A stretch of DNA of 64,000 nucleotides from Aminobacter sp039907765 (GCF_039907765.1 NZ_JARDJI010000004.1:1-64000), one strand, 5' to 3'. Numbered from the stretch's first letter, positions 49,453 to 59,373 are shown. The notes: generated from the sequence alone by a model not told the origin. Translations and numbers: made by a program.

Positions 49453-52400
49453 ATGAGCGATCTCCCGAACCGCTGGCGCGTGGGGTTCGACATCGGTGGA
49501 ACCTTCACCGACTTCGTGCTCTATGACCGCAAGAACCACTCCGTCACGCTTCACAAGCGGCTGACCACGCCGCACGACCCCTCCCAGGCCGCGCTTCTTG
49601 GCCTGCAGGAACTGCTGGCGCTGCAGGACATCACGCATGGCGATGTCGGCGAGATCGTGCACGGCACGACGCTGGTCACCAACGCCGTCATCGAGCGCAA
49701 GGGCGCGCCGGTCGGCCTCATCGCGACGCGCGGCTTCCGCGATCTGCTCGAGATGGGCACGGAACAGCGTTACGACATCTACGATCTCTTCGTCTCCTTC
49801 CCCGATCCGATGGTCAGCCGCGACCTGCGGCTGGAGGTCGACGAGCGCATGAACGCCTCGGGCGAGGTGGAAACGCCCCTCGACGAGGCTCAGGTCCTGC
49901 TGGCGGCGAAGTCGCTGGTCGCGCAGGGCTGCGAAGCCGTGGCCATCGCCTTCATCCATTCCTATGCCAATGCTTCGCACGAGCGTCGCGCCGCCGAGAT
50001 CATCCGGGCCGCCTTCCCCGAGCTTTCGATCTCGCTGTCGAGCGAGGTCGTGGCAGAAATGGGCGAATACCAGCGTACGGTCACGACCTGCGCCAATGCC
50101 TTCGTGCAGCCCCTGATGCACCGCTACCTGACCAAGCTGGAGAAATCCCTGCGCAGCGCAGGCTTTTCGGGCTCTCTGCGGCTCATGCATTCCGCCGGCG
50201 GGCTCATGTCGCTCGAAACCGCGCGCGACTTCCCGATCCGCCTGCTTGAAAGCGGCCCGGCGGGCGGCGGGCTCGCCACCGCACTGTTTGGCCACGGCGC
50301 GGGGCTTTCCGACGTCATTTCCTTCGACATGGGCGGCACCACCGCCAAGGCCTGCATGATCGAGAACGGTCGCGCCGAGATCTCGCCGATGATGGAGGCC
50401 GCGCGCGTCCATCGTTTCGTCAAGGGCTCTGGCCTGCCGATCAAGGCGCCTGTGATCGAGATGATCGAGATCGGCGCCGGCGGCGGTTCGATCGCGGCCA
50501 TCGACGACGTCGGCCTCCTGAAGGTTGGGCCACATTCCGCGAGTTCCGATCCGGGCCCGGCCTGCTACGGCATGGGCGGCAAGCAGCCGACCGTCACCGA
50601 CGCCAACCTCACGCTCGGCTACTACGATCCCAACTTCTTCCTCGGCGGTCGCATGAAGCTCGACCTCGAGGCCGCCCGCGCAGCGATATTGCGCGTCGCC
50701 GAGCCCCTGGGCCTGTCGATCGAAGAGGCCGCGCTCGGCATCCACAAGGTCGTCGTCGAAAGCATGGCCTCGGCAGCGCGCGTCCATCTCGTCGAGCGCG
50801 GCAAGGATCCGCGTGAGTACTCCATGGTCGGCTTCGGCGGCGCCGGCCCCGCCCATGCGGTCGACGTGGCGCGCGCCATGGGCATCGGCTCCGTCCTGAT
50901 CCCGCCTGCATCGGGCGCCGCGTCCGCGCTCGGCTTCCTCGCCGCTCCGCTCTCCTTCGAAGGTGTGCGGTCGCTGCGCGTGGAACTGAAGCGCGGCTTC
51001 GATGCCGAAGCGGTCAACGGGCTGCTGACGGACCTCGAGAACGAGGGGCGCCACCAACTTACCCGTTCGGGCATCGCGCCGGGGGATACGGTGGTCGAGC
51101 GCAGCGCCGACATGCGGCTCGTGGGGCAGATGCACGACATCAGCGTGCCGCTTCCCGCCACCGCGCTCGGCGAGGCCGACCTGCCGGCGATCCGCGAAGC
51201 CTTCGTCCGCGCCTATTCGGCCCGCTATGCCGCGCCTTTCGAGGGCGCGCGCTTCGAATCCGTCAATTTCCGCGTTCGCGTCGCCGGCCCCACGCCGCAG
51301 CTTTCGTTGACGGGGGCAACGGGCGGCGGCGATACCGCGGCCCGGATCAAGGGGCACCGCACCTGCTGGTTCGACGAGGGCAAGTTCGAGACCGCCGTCT
51401 ACGACCGCTATGCGCTGCGGAGCGGCGACACCATTCCCGGACCGGCGATCATCGAGGAGCGGGAATCCACCACCGTCATCGGCCCGTCGGACAGCGTGAC
51501 GATCGACGCCGGCCAGAACCTTTGCGTAAAGGTCGGGGCGCTCAAGGCCGTCGAGACGTTCGTCTCCGCGGACATGTCGAGGGCTGAAGCCGTGGCGCGC
51601 ATCAAGGGCGATCCGATCGGCCTCGAAATCATGTGGTCGCGCCTCGTCAACGTCGTCGAGGAGATGTGGCTGACCGTGTGCCGCACCGCGTTCTCGCTCG
51701 TCATCGCCGAGGCGCAGGACTTTGCCTGCGAACTGCTCGACAAGGACGGTGAAACGCTGGCCCACAGCCCGCGCGCCATGCCGGTCTTCAACCTGACGCT
51801 GCCCCGCGCGGTCAAGGCGCTGCTGGCGCGTTATCCGGCCGAGACGCTGAAGCCCGGCGACGTGCTGATCACCAACGATCCCTGGCTCTGCGCCGGCCAT
51901 CTGTTCGACATCGCCATTGTCACGCCCGCCTTCCGCAACGGCCGGCTCGTCGGCCTGATGGGCACCGTCGGCCATGTCTCGGACATCGGCGGCACCAAGG
52001 ATTCGCTGCATGCCCGCGAGATCTACGAGGAAGGCCTGCAGATCCCGCCGATGAAGATCTTCGAGGCGGGCAAGCCGAACGAGACGCTGATCCAGCTCAT
52101 CCGCCAGAACGTCCGCAACGGCGAACAGGTGCTGGGCGACATCTTCTCCTTCGTCGCTGCCAACACGCTCGGCGCGGAACGGCTCGACGCCTTCATGCAC
52201 GACTATGGCATGCATGACCTGGGCGCCCTCGCCGAGGTCGTCCAGGGCCTGTCGGAAAAGGCCATGCGCGATGCGATCCGGGCGCTGCCCGATGGCGAGT
52301 ACCGCTCGGTCATCACCAACAACCCGCTGGGCGAGAAGATCAGCTATCCGGTACTGGTGAAGGTCGAAGGCGACGCCATCACCGTCGATTTCGACGGCGC

Positions 52401-53304
52401 CCCGCCGCAGCTGCCGCAGGGCGGCCTGAACTCGACGCTGAACTACACGGCGGCGCATGCGACCTATCCGCTGAAATGCATGCTCACGCCCACGGTGCGC
52501 GGCAATGCCGGGTGCTATCGCCCGTTCACCGTGACCGCGCCGGAGGGCTCGATCCTGAACCCGACCTATCCGGCGGCCGTGAACCTGCGCACCCGCACCG
52601 GCTGGTATCTCGCGCCGAACATCTTCGCCGCGCTCGCATCCGCCTCGCCGGACATGGTCCAGTCGTTCACCGGACTTGCGGTTGCCGCGAACGTCTACGG
52701 CCAGACCAGGGACGGGCAGTTCTATTCGGACATGCTGTTCTGCGGCGGCGGACAGGGCGGATCGGAGCGCGGCGACGGCCATTCCTCGCTGCTCTGGCCG
52801 ACCTCGGCCGCCAACACCTCCATCGAGCTGATGGAAAGCCGCGTGCCGGTGCTGGTGCTGGAGAAGGCCTTCCTCGCCGACAGCGGCGGCGCAGGCAAGA
52901 AGCGCGGCGGATTGGGTCAGGTCGTGCGTTTCCGCAAGCGCGAGGAAGACGGGCTGGAGATGCTCGTGTCCGTCTACCCCGAAGGCGTCGACAATCCGAT
53001 CGAGGGGCTGTTCGGCGGCAAGGCCGGCGGCGGGGCGCGCGGCCGCGTTCTTTCCACCGACGGCCATGTGCTGCGCGACTGCGGCACGGGCGAGCTGGTT
53101 TCGCTGCACCGGACCGACCAGGTGGTGGAACTCGTGCTCGCCGGCGGCTCCGGCTACGGCCACTCCGCCGAACGTGAGCCTGCGGCGATCGCCCGCGACC
53201 TCGCGCTCGGCTTCGTGACGCCGGACCATGTGGATCTCAACTATCGCAAGGAACCGGGAACTCCCGGCACTGTCGCGCCACAGGAAAACGTGGCCTGGGC
53301 CTAG
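49453..53304 (+). CDS. Fused hydantoinase/oxoprolinase HyuA-HyuB protein
   Basis: A 1283-residue protein combining HyuA (residues ~1-700: GFDIGGTFTDFVLYD ATPase-type nucleotide fold, HGTTLVTNAVIERKGAPVGL, SFDMGGTTAKACMIENG) and HyuB (residues ~718-1283: EIMWSRLVNVVEEMWLTVCR, NDPWLCAGHLFDIAIVTPAF). Fusions of both halves occur in 5-oxoprolinase and some N-methylhydantoin/hydantoin amidohydrolases, which open a cyclic amide with ATP. The exact substrate cannot be told. The gene starts 18 bases after the IclR stop and is followed by a peptide-type importer, indicating uptake and ring opening of the same compound. Confidence 0.9.
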   Translation: MSDLPNRWRVGFDIGGTFTDFVLYDRKNHSVTLHKRLTTPHDPSQAALLGLQELLALQDITHGDVGEIVHGTTLVTNAVIERKGAPVGLIATRGFRDLLEMGTEQRYDIYDLFVSFPDPMVSRDLRLEVDERMNASGEVETPLDEAQVLLAAKSLVAQGCEAVAIAFIHSYANASHERRAAEIIRAAFPELSISLSSEVVAEMGEYQRTVTTCANAFVQPLMHRYLTKLEKSLRSAGFSGSLRLMHSAGGLMSLETARDFPIRLLESGPAGGGLATALFGHGAGLSDVISFDMGGTTAKACMIENGRAEISPMMEAARVHRFVKGSGLPIKAPVIEMIEIGAGGGSIAAIDDVGLLKVGPHSASSDPGPACYGMGGKQPTVTDANLTLGYYDPNFFLGGRMKLDLEAARAAILRVAEPLGLSIEEAALGIHKVVVESMASAARVHLVERGKDPREYSMVGFGGAGPAHAVDVARAMGIGSVLIPPASGAASALGFLAAPLSFEGVRSLRVELKRGFDAEAVNGLLTDLENEGRHQLTRSGIAPGDTVVERSADMRLVGQMHDISVPLPATALGEADLPAIREAFVRAYSARYAAPFEGARFESVNFRVRVAGPTPQLSLTGATGGGDTAARIKGHRTCWFDEGKFETAVYDRYALRSGDTIPGPAIIEERESTTVIGPSDSVTIDAGQNLCVKVGALKAVETFVSADMSRAEAVARIKGDPIGLEIMWSRLVNVVEEMWLTVCRTAFSLVIAEAQDFACELLDKDGETLAHSPRAMPVFNLTLPRAVKALLARYPAETLKPGDVLITNDPWLCAGHLFDIAIVTPAFRNGRLVGLMGTVGHVSDIGGTKDSLHAREIYEEGLQIPPMKIFEAGKPNETLIQLIRQNVRNGEQVLGDIFSFVAANTLGAERLDAFMHDYGMHDLGALAEVVQGLSEKAMRDAIRALPDGEYRSVITNNPLGEKISYPVLVKVEGDAITVDFDGAPPQLPQGGLNSTLNYTAAHATYPLKCMLTPTVRGNAGCYRPFTVTAPEGSILNPTYPAAVNLRTRTGWYLAPNIFAALASASPDMVQSFTGLAVAANVYGQTRDGQFYSDMLFCGGGQGGSERGDGHSSLLWPTSAANTSIELMESRVPVLVLEKAFLADSGGAGKKRGGLGQVVRFRKREEDGLEMLVSVYPEGVDNPIEGLFGGKAGGGARGRVLSTDGHVLRDCGTGELVSLHRTDQVVELVLAGGSGYGHSAEREPAAIARDLALGFVTPDHVDLNYRKEPGTPGTVAPQENVAWA

Positions 53305-53383
53305 CGCCCCATCAGATCCGGCGGCGCCCCGCTTGGCGCCGCCCATTCGCAACGACGACCAGATATCGACATGGAGCAATGCA

Positions 53384-54958
53384 ATGACAGCCTCTGACCA
53401 GTTCAACATCTCGCGGCGCAGCCTGCTGGCCATGGCCGGCGTGGGCCTCGCCACCACCGTCTTCCCCCGCCGGCTGCTGGCGCAGTCGGGCGGCGTCCTG
53501 ATCATCGCCGCCGGGCAGGACATCCCCAATTTCGATCCGCACACCGCGACGGGCTATTCCGCGTCCTTCTTCATGCGCAACGTCTACGACCCGCTGGTGC
53601 GCATCTCGGGCAATCCGCCGGTGCCCGCTCCCGGCATCGCCGATAGCTGGACCGTCAGCCCCGACGGCACTGAATACACCTTCGTCCTGAACAAGGCCGC
53701 CAAGTTCCACTCCGGCAATGCCGTCACCGCCGATGACGTGGTCTATTCCTTCGGCCGCGCCCTGAAGCTCGCCAAGGGCAATTCGTGGATGATCCGCGAC
53801 ATCGTCACCGCCGAGGGCGTGACGGCGGTCGACGCCGGCACGGTGAAGTTCAAGCTTGCGGCACCCTTTGCGCCGTTCCTGCAGGTGCTGCCGTGGATCT
53901 TCATCGTCGAGAAGGCGGTGGTCGAGGCCAATCTCGGCAGCGACGCCGGCGAGACCTACCTGATGACCAACACCGCAGGTTCCGGCCCCTTCGCCGTGGC
54001 TCGTGCCGAGGTCGGCACGCTCTACCAGCTGGCCCGCGCCCCCGAGGCCTGGCAGGCCGGCGGCGGCAATCTCGAAGGCGTGATCTGGCAGATCGTGCGC
54101 GAGACCGCCACGCAGCGGCTGATGATCCAGCGCGGCGAGGCCCATATCGCCACCGATCTCACCAGCGAGGACATGGACGCGCTGAAGAGTGCGCCCGGCG
54201 TCGTCAGCATCATCGAGCCGGAATACCGCACCTTCTCGATCAAGATGAACACCCAGAAGGGTCCTTGCGCCGACGTCAACCTGCGCAAGGCGATCTCCTA
54301 TGCCACGAACTACCAGGCGATCCTCGACGCGGCAGGCTACGCCGACCTGATGAACGGCCCGCTGCCGACGGGCATCCTCGGCTTCGACGCCAATCTGGTC
54401 GCCTATGGCAACGACATGGCCAAGGCCAAGGAATACATGGCCAAATCAGCGAAGCCGGAAGGTGGCTTCAAGCTCAGGATGTTCCACGTCTCGGGTCTCG
54501 AGCAGCAGCGCCGCTGGGCACTCATCATGCTCGACAGCCTCAAGCAGCTCAACATCGAGCTCGAGATCGTGCCGATGAACTGGCCCGACATGGTGGCCGC
54601 CTGCAAGTCGCCCGAAACCTTCCCGGACCTGTTCCCCGTCTACCAGACGGCCAATTATGGCGATCCGGACAACATCGCCTATGCGGCCTACCACTCCTCG
54701 CGCAATGGCGCGTGGCAGAACGCCGTCTACAAGAACCCGGAAGTCGACGCTCTGATCGAGGCGGGGCGCAAGGAGATCGAGCAGGCCAAGCGCGTGGCGA
54801 TCTACGGCGAATTCCAGAAGAAGGTCGTCGAGGATGCGCCTGACGTCTTCGGCGTGCTGGAGCGCCGCAAGCTCGCCATGCGCGACAACGTGAAGGACTA
54901 CCACTTCACGCCGGTCGCCTCCAACGCGATCGAAGCCTGGGGCCTGTCGCTCGGCTAG
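53384..54958 (+). CDS. ABC transporter substrate-binding protein, family 5 (peptide/nickel type)
   Basis: A 524-residue SBP_bac_5 protein. The N-terminus has a twin-arginine signal: SRRSLLAMAGVGLATTVFPR followed by a hydrophobic core, so export may be by Tat. The mature domain shows QDIPNFDPHTATGYSA, YDPLVRISG, YTFVLNKAAKFHSG, and a later NTQKGPCADVNLRKAISYA. It would bind the substrate of the hydantoinase cluster and present it to the permeases encoded downstream. GGAG precedes the ATG at 53384. An intercistronic hairpin follows its stop. Confidence 0.9.
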   Translation: MTASDQFNISRRSLLAMAGVGLATTVFPRRLLAQSGGVLIIAAGQDIPNFDPHTATGYSASFFMRNVYDPLVRISGNPPVPAPGIADSWTVSPDGTEYTFVLNKAAKFHSGNAVTADDVVYSFGRALKLAKGNSWMIRDIVTAEGVTAVDAGTVKFKLAAPFAPFLQVLPWIFIVEKAVVEANLGSDAGETYLMTNTAGSGPFAVARAEVGTLYQLARAPEAWQAGGGNLEGVIWQIVRETATQRLMIQRGEAHIATDLTSEDMDALKSAPGVVSIIEPEYRTFSIKMNTQKGPCADVNLRKAISYATNYQAILDAAGYADLMNGPLPTGILGFDANLVAYGNDMAKAKEYMAKSAKPEGGFKLRMFHVSGLEQQRRWALIMLDSLKQLNIELEIVPMNWPDMVAACKSPETFPDLFPVYQTANYGDPDNIAYAAYHSSRNGAWQNAVYKNPEVDALIEAGRKEIEQAKRVAIYGEFQKKVVEDAPDVFGVLERRKLAMRDNVKDYHFTPVASNAIEAWGLSLG

Positions 54959-54965
54959 GTCGAAT

Positions 54966-54993
54966 ATTTGGCGGGCCTCCGGGCCCGCCAAAT
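54966..54993 (+). terminator. Intercistronic hairpin after the binding-protein gene
   Basis: ATTTGGCGGGC (54966-54976) pairs with GCCCGCCAAAT (54983-54993) around six bases. There is no T-run, so it is better seen as a stabiliser of the upstream mRNA or partial terminator, raising binding-protein levels over the permeases. Confidence 0.7.
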
Positions 54994-55014
54994 CCCAAAC
55001 AGAGGACATCGGCA

Positions 55015-56022
55015 ATGCTGCGTTTCATCCTGCGACGGCTCCTGCTGCTCATTCCGGTCATCGTCGGACTGACGATCATCATGTTCGGCATTGCCCGGCT
55101 GCTGCCCGGCGATCCGGTTGCGCTCGCCGCGGGTCCAAACGCCACTCAAGCCGAGATCGCAGCGCTCGCCGTGGAATACGGCCTGGATAAGCCGATCTGG
55201 GTGCAGTACGCCAACTACGTCTCCGGTCTCGCTCAAGGGGACCTCGGGACGTCGCTGCTGACGCGCCGGCCCGTCGCCGCCGATATCAAAGCCTACCTGC
55301 CTGCGACCCTCGAACTCGTCTTCGCAGCGATGTTCATCGCCGTCGCGGTCGGCATCCCGCTCGGCCTCGTCACCGCCGTATGGCGGAACCGCTGGCCGGA
55401 CTACCTTGCCCAGGTGAGCGCCATCGGCGCGATCTCCATGCCGCGCTTCTTCCTGGGGCTGCTGCTGCAACTCTGCTTTGCCATGTGGCTCATGTGGCTG
55501 CCGCTCGGCGGACGCCTGCCGATCGTGGTCATTCCGCCGCGCTTCGTCACGGGGTTCCTGACCATCGATTCACTGATCGCGGGCAACTGGAATGCCTTTT
55601 TCATGTCGCTTCGCCACCTCGCGCTGCCGGCCATCGCCATGTCGCTCTCGCCGCTGGCCACGATCATGCGCATGATGCGCTCCTCGACGATCGAGGTGAT
55701 GCAGCAGGACTATGTGATGACGGCGCGCGCGCTCGGACTGCCGTCGAGGAAGATCATCACCAAATATGTCGCCCGCAATGCGGTCTCCGCCACGCTGACC
55801 GTGATCGGCCTCTATTTCGGCTGGCTGCTCGGCGGCACGGTGCTGGTCGAAACCGTGTTCGACTGGCCGGGTCTCGGCCTCTACGCCACCAAGGCCATCG
55901 TGTCGCAGGACATGATGCCGGTGATCGGCGTCGCACTGGTGATCGGCCTGCTCTTCGTCTTCGCCAACCTCGTCATCGACCTGCTCTACGGCGTCATCAA
56001 CCCCAAGGTCCGCTACTCATGA
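55015..56022 (+). CDS. ABC permease, DppB type
   Basis: A 335-residue inner-membrane permease with six predicted helices: N-terminal MLRFILRRLLLLIPVIVGLT, a large periplasmic loop, and the EAA-like coupling loop MQQDYVMTARALGLPSRKII. It forms the channel with the DppC-type partner. It lies 56 bases after the binding-protein gene, and its stop overlaps the next start (ATGA at 56019). Confidence 0.93.
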   Translation: MLRFILRRLLLLIPVIVGLTIIMFGIARLLPGDPVALAAGPNATQAEIAALAVEYGLDKPIWVQYANYVSGLAQGDLGTSLLTRRPVAADIKAYLPATLELVFAAMFIAVAVGIPLGLVTAVWRNRWPDYLAQVSAIGAISMPRFFLGLLLQLCFAMWLMWLPLGGRLPIVVIPPRFVTGFLTIDSLIAGNWNAFFMSLRHLALPAIAMSLSPLATIMRMMRSSTIEVMQQDYVMTARALGLPSRKIITKYVARNAVSATLTVIGLYFGWLLGGTVLVETVFDWPGLGLYATKAIVSQDMMPVIGVALVIGLLFVFANLVIDLLYGVINPKVRYS

Positions 56023-56915
56023 CCACCACCGAGCACAACATTGCGGACGATCCGGGCACGCCCCGCCGCGACAGGCTGCGCCGCGCCTTCTTCCGCTTCT
56101 CGCAGAGCAGGCTGTCCATGCTCGGCGCCGGCATTGTCACGATCGTGATCTTCTTCACGATTTTCGGCACGGTGCTCGCCCCCTACCCCGATCAGGTCGC
56201 GGGCAGCGTCGACACCGCCTCCCGCTTCCTGGCGCCGTCGGCAGCCCATCCCTTCGGCACCAACGAACTGGGCCAGGACGTGCTGTCGCTGGTGATGGCC
56301 GGCACGACCGTGTCGGTGCTCGCCGGCTTCGGCGTCGTGCTCATCGGATCGGTGATCGGCACGCTGGTCGGCGCCATTGCCGGCTTCGCGCGCGGCTGGG
56401 TCGACGAGGTACTGATGCGGCTGACCGACCTCACGCTGACCATTCCCGGCCTGATCCTTGCCATGGCGATCGCCGCGGCCCTCGGCTCGGGCTTCGGCAA
56501 CATGGTGATCGCGATCGCCCTGTCGTGGTGGCCCGGCTATGCGCGACTGGTGCGCGGCGAAGTGCTGGCGGCCCGCGAGGAGGTCTACGTCACCGCAGCC
56601 CGTGCGCTCGGCGCAACGCCCAAGCGCATCCTCTTCCGCCATATCCTGCCCAACGTCGTGTCGCCGATCATCGTCAAGATGTCGCTCGACATGGGCTTTG
56701 CCATCCTGACCGTCGCCGGTCTCGGCTTCATCGGCATCGGCGTTCGTCCGCCGACGCCGGAATGGGGCACGCTGCTTTCGGTCTCGCGCTCCTACATGCC
56801 CGACTACTGGTGGACGGCGATGGCGCCGGGCATGGCGATGTTCCTGGCGGTGTTCGGCTTCAACCTGCTCGGCGATGGCCTGCGCGACATTCTCGATCCG
56901 AAGGCGAGGCGCTGA
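56019..56915 (+). CDS. ABC permease, DppC type
   Basis: A 298-residue permease with an N-terminal cytoplasmic stretch, the first membrane helix at ~32-52, the DppC-type HPFGTNELGQDVLSLVMAG motif and the EAA loop AAREEVYVTAARALGATPKR. It overlaps the upstream DppB-type gene by four bases, so the permeases are made in equal amounts. The peptide/opine/nickel branch is clear; the cargo is not. Confidence 0.93.
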   Translation: MTTTEHNIADDPGTPRRDRLRRAFFRFSQSRLSMLGAGIVTIVIFFTIFGTVLAPYPDQVAGSVDTASRFLAPSAAHPFGTNELGQDVLSLVMAGTTVSVLAGFGVVLIGSVIGTLVGAIAGFARGWVDEVLMRLTDLTLTIPGLILAMAIAAALGSGFGNMVIAIALSWWPGYARLVRGEVLAAREEVYVTAARALGATPKRILFRHILPNVVSPIIVKMSLDMGFAILTVAGLGFIGIGVRPPTPEWGTLLSVSRSYMPDYWWTAMAPGMAMFLAVFGFNLLGDGLRDILDPKARR

Positions 56916-56916
56916 C

Positions 56917-57954
56917 ATGACCGCCCCTCTGCTTTCGATCCGCGACCTGCACCTCAGGATGTCGAGCTTCGACGGCCGGGCGCATGTCCTGAACGGGATC
57001 AACCTGACCGTGAACCGGGGCGAGATCTGGGGTCTTGTCGGGGAAAGCGGCTGCGGCAAGTCGCTCACCGGCCTGTCGGTCTCGCGTCTGCAGCCCACGC
57101 CGCCGGCCCACTACACGGCGGGCGAGATCCTGCTCGAAGGCCAGGACCTGCTCAAGCTCAGCCCGGCCCAGATGCAGCGCCTGCGCGGCAAGCGCATCGG
57201 CATGATCTTCCAGGACCCGACGACGAACCTCAATCCGGCCTTCCGCATCGGCGAGCAGCTCGTCGACGTGGCGCTGGCTGCGGCAGAGCACGATGCCAGC
57301 GTGATCGATTGCCCGCCCGGTGCCGGTCGGCGCGAACGCCGCCGGGCCGCGCGCAAGCTGGCCGGCGAGATGCTGGTCCGTGTCGGCATCCCCAACGCAC
57401 TGGCCCGGCTCGACGACTATCCGCATCAATTCTCCGGCGGCATGCGCCAGCGCGTGCTGATCGCCATGGCCCTGATCGGACGCCCCGACCTTCTGATTGC
57501 CGACGAACCGACGACGGCGCTCGACGTGTCGGTGCAGGCGCAGATCCTCGAACTCATCAAGAACAGCGTCAAAGACTTCGACATGGGTGTCGTGCTCATC
57601 ACCCACAACCTCGGTGTCGTCGCCCAGACATGCAGTCATGTCGCGGTCATGTACGCAGGAAATATCGTCGAAAGCGGCCCGGTCGCGGCCGTGATCGGCA
57701 ATCCCGTCCATCCCTACACGCGCGCGCTGATGTCTGCCATCCCGACCCGGGAAACCAAGCGCGGCGAACTGCGCGGGCTGGCCGGTTCGGTGCCGAACCT
57801 GATCACCCCGCCGCCGGGCTGCCGCTTCGCACCGCGCTGCCAGTTCGCCCTGCCCGCCTGCACCGCGGCCATGCCGGCATCGGTGCCCGTCGGCAACGAT
57901 CATTCCGCAGCCTGCATCCGCGTGGCCGAGATGGAGGCGCTTGTCCATGAGTGA
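56917..57954 (+). CDS. ABC transporter ATP-binding protein, DppD type
   Basis: A 345-residue ATPase: Walker A GESGCGKS, Q-loop FQDPTTNLNP, signature FSGGMRQR, Walker B LIADEPTTALD and H-loop ITHN, plus the C-terminal oligopeptide/dipeptide domain with PPPGCRFAPRCQFA. Its start lies one base after the preceding stop, and its end overlaps the next ATPase by eight bases. It pairs with the DppF-type ATPase to drive import. Confidence 0.93.
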   Translation: MTAPLLSIRDLHLRMSSFDGRAHVLNGINLTVNRGEIWGLVGESGCGKSLTGLSVSRLQPTPPAHYTAGEILLEGQDLLKLSPAQMQRLRGKRIGMIFQDPTTNLNPAFRIGEQLVDVALAAAEHDASVIDCPPGAGRRERRRAARKLAGEMLVRVGIPNALARLDDYPHQFSGGMRQRVLIAMALIGRPDLLIADEPTTALDVSVQAQILELIKNSVKDFDMGVVLITHNLGVVAQTCSHVAVMYAGNIVESGPVAAVIGNPVHPYTRALMSAIPTRETKRGELRGLAGSVPNLITPPPGCRFAPRCQFALPACTAAMPASVPVGNDHSAACIRVAEMEALVHE

Positions 57955-58780
57955 CATCATGCTCGAAATCGACAACGTCTCGAAAATCTACCCGGGACGT
58001 CGCGGCGTCTTCGGCAAGTCGGCCGAAGTCCACGCGCTGAAGAACGTCTCGCTGAAGGTGCGCAAGGGCGAGAGTTTCGGCCTGGTCGGCGAAAGCGGCT
58101 CGGGAAAGACGACGCTCACCCGATCCATCCTGCATCTCGAAACCCCGACCTCGGGCAGTATCCGCGTGCAGGGCCAGGACCTCGGCAAGCTTTCCGATGC
58201 CGAACTCCGGCGGATGCGCTCGCGCGTCCAGATCGTGTTCCAGGATCCCTATGCGTCGCTCAACCCGCGCATGTCCGTCTACGACATCATCACCGAACCC
58301 CTGGTCATCCACCACGAAACCCTGGGCCTGACGCCAAGGCAGCGCAGCGACCGCGCCGCCGAACTGCTTTCGCTCGTCGGCATGGGCCCGCAGCATCTCC
58401 ACCGCTATCCGCACGAGTTTTCCGGCGGCCAGCGCCAGCGCATCTGCATCGCGCGCGCCCTTGCCTCGGGACCGGAGCTGCTGCTTCTCGACGAACCCAC
58501 TTCCGCGCTCGACGTATCGGTGCAGGCGCAGGTCCTCAACCTCCTGTGCGAGCTGCAGGATCGGCTCGGGCTGACCTATTTCTTCATCAGCCACGACCTG
58601 GCGGTCGTGCGCTACCTTTGCGACCGCGTGGCGCTGATCAATCGCGGCGAGATCGTCGAACAGGGAGATTGCGCCGATATCTTCGACGCTCCGAAGAGCG
58701 AATATGCCCGCATGCTCATCGGCGCAATGCCCGAGGTGAAGGTGCCGGCCGGACCGGCGAACGGCGGCATCGGCGCGTAA
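57947..58780 (+). CDS. ABC transporter ATP-binding protein, DppF type
   Basis: A 277-residue ATPase with Walker A GESGSGKTT, Q-loop FQDPYASLNP, signature FSGGQRQR, Walker B LLLDEPTSALD and H-loop SHDLAVV. The start at 57947 overlaps the end of the DppD-type gene. It is shorter than many DppF proteins because the C-terminal peptide-transport extension is reduced to a few residues. It is the last gene of the transporter operon. Confidence 0.92.
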   Translation: MSDIMLEIDNVSKIYPGRRGVFGKSAEVHALKNVSLKVRKGESFGLVGESGSGKTTLTRSILHLETPTSGSIRVQGQDLGKLSDAELRRMRSRVQIVFQDPYASLNPRMSVYDIITEPLVIHHETLGLTPRQRSDRAAELLSLVGMGPQHLHRYPHEFSGGQRQRICIARALASGPELLLLDEPTSALDVSVQAQVLNLLCELQDRLGLTYFFISHDLAVVRYLCDRVALINRGEIVEQGDCADIFDAPKSEYARMLIGAMPEVKVPAGPANGGIGA

Positions 58781-58967
58781 CCTCACCAAGCGCGCCAAAC
58801 GCCGCGGCGCTCGCATTTGAGCCGAAAAGGCAACGATACCATCCGCGCTCGTCGGCGAACCGCTGGCATCGGTGAACGTCACTCCGGCGCCTGCAGTGCT
58901 GACCCTGGCCCGGAACTTCTCCTCCGATCACGGGTTACCCCTCCATGTCCCAGCTATGGAGAGTTCC

Positions 58968-59276
58968 ATGTTCTTGCGAATTTCGAGCCTGACCTTGCTG
59001 CTCCTGGCCACCACCTCGGGCCTCTCGGCCCAGACTCTGGTGCTGGAGCCGGCCCAGCAAACCATCGTCCGCGAGTATGTCATCGCGCATCCCGTTCAGC
59101 CGGTCGTGCCTCCTGCCGGATTCCAGGTGGTCGTGGGAGAGGTCTTGCCTGACGTGGTCGAAATCACCCCGCTGGACGCGCCCGACCTCGGCGCCAGCTA
59201 CAGCTATGTCGTGATCGGCCAGCAGACCGTGCTGGTCGAACCGGGCACCCGCAAGATCGTCCAGATCATCGAATAG
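58968..59276 (+). CDS. Secreted DUF1236 protein
   Basis: A 102-residue exported protein. A signal peptide covers residues 1-~20 (SLTLLLLATTSGLSAQ). The mature part is a single DUF1236 domain: QQTIVREYVIAHPVQPVVPP, VVVGEVLPDVVEITPL and the C-terminal YVVIGQQTVLVEPGTRKIVQ. The ATG at 58968 has GGAGA upstream; an ATG 12 bases earlier lacks one. DUF1236 proteins are periplasmic, common in Rhizobiales and uncharacterised. A second DUF1236 gene lies at the window end on the opposite strand. Confidence 0.82.
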   Translation: MFLRISSLTLLLLATTSGLSAQTLVLEPAQQTIVREYVIAHPVQPVVPPAGFQVVVGEVLPDVVEITPLDAPDLGASYSYVVIGQQTVLVEPGTRKIVQIIE

Positions 59277-59373
59277 TAGGCAGCCTGCCGACCTTGGCCG
59301 GCACACGCGGGGACCTGCCCCGCCCATTCCGCGAGCCCAGAGGAGGCGCGGACTTCGCTGCCGCGCGTGCGCC

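Noticed and set aside
48493..53544. A minus-strand frame of over 1600 codons opposite the IclR and HyuA-HyuB genes
   Set aside because: It is the mirror of high-GC third positions in the plus-strand genes. Its translation is Arg/His/Gly-rich with no motif, while the plus strand has clear family motifs.
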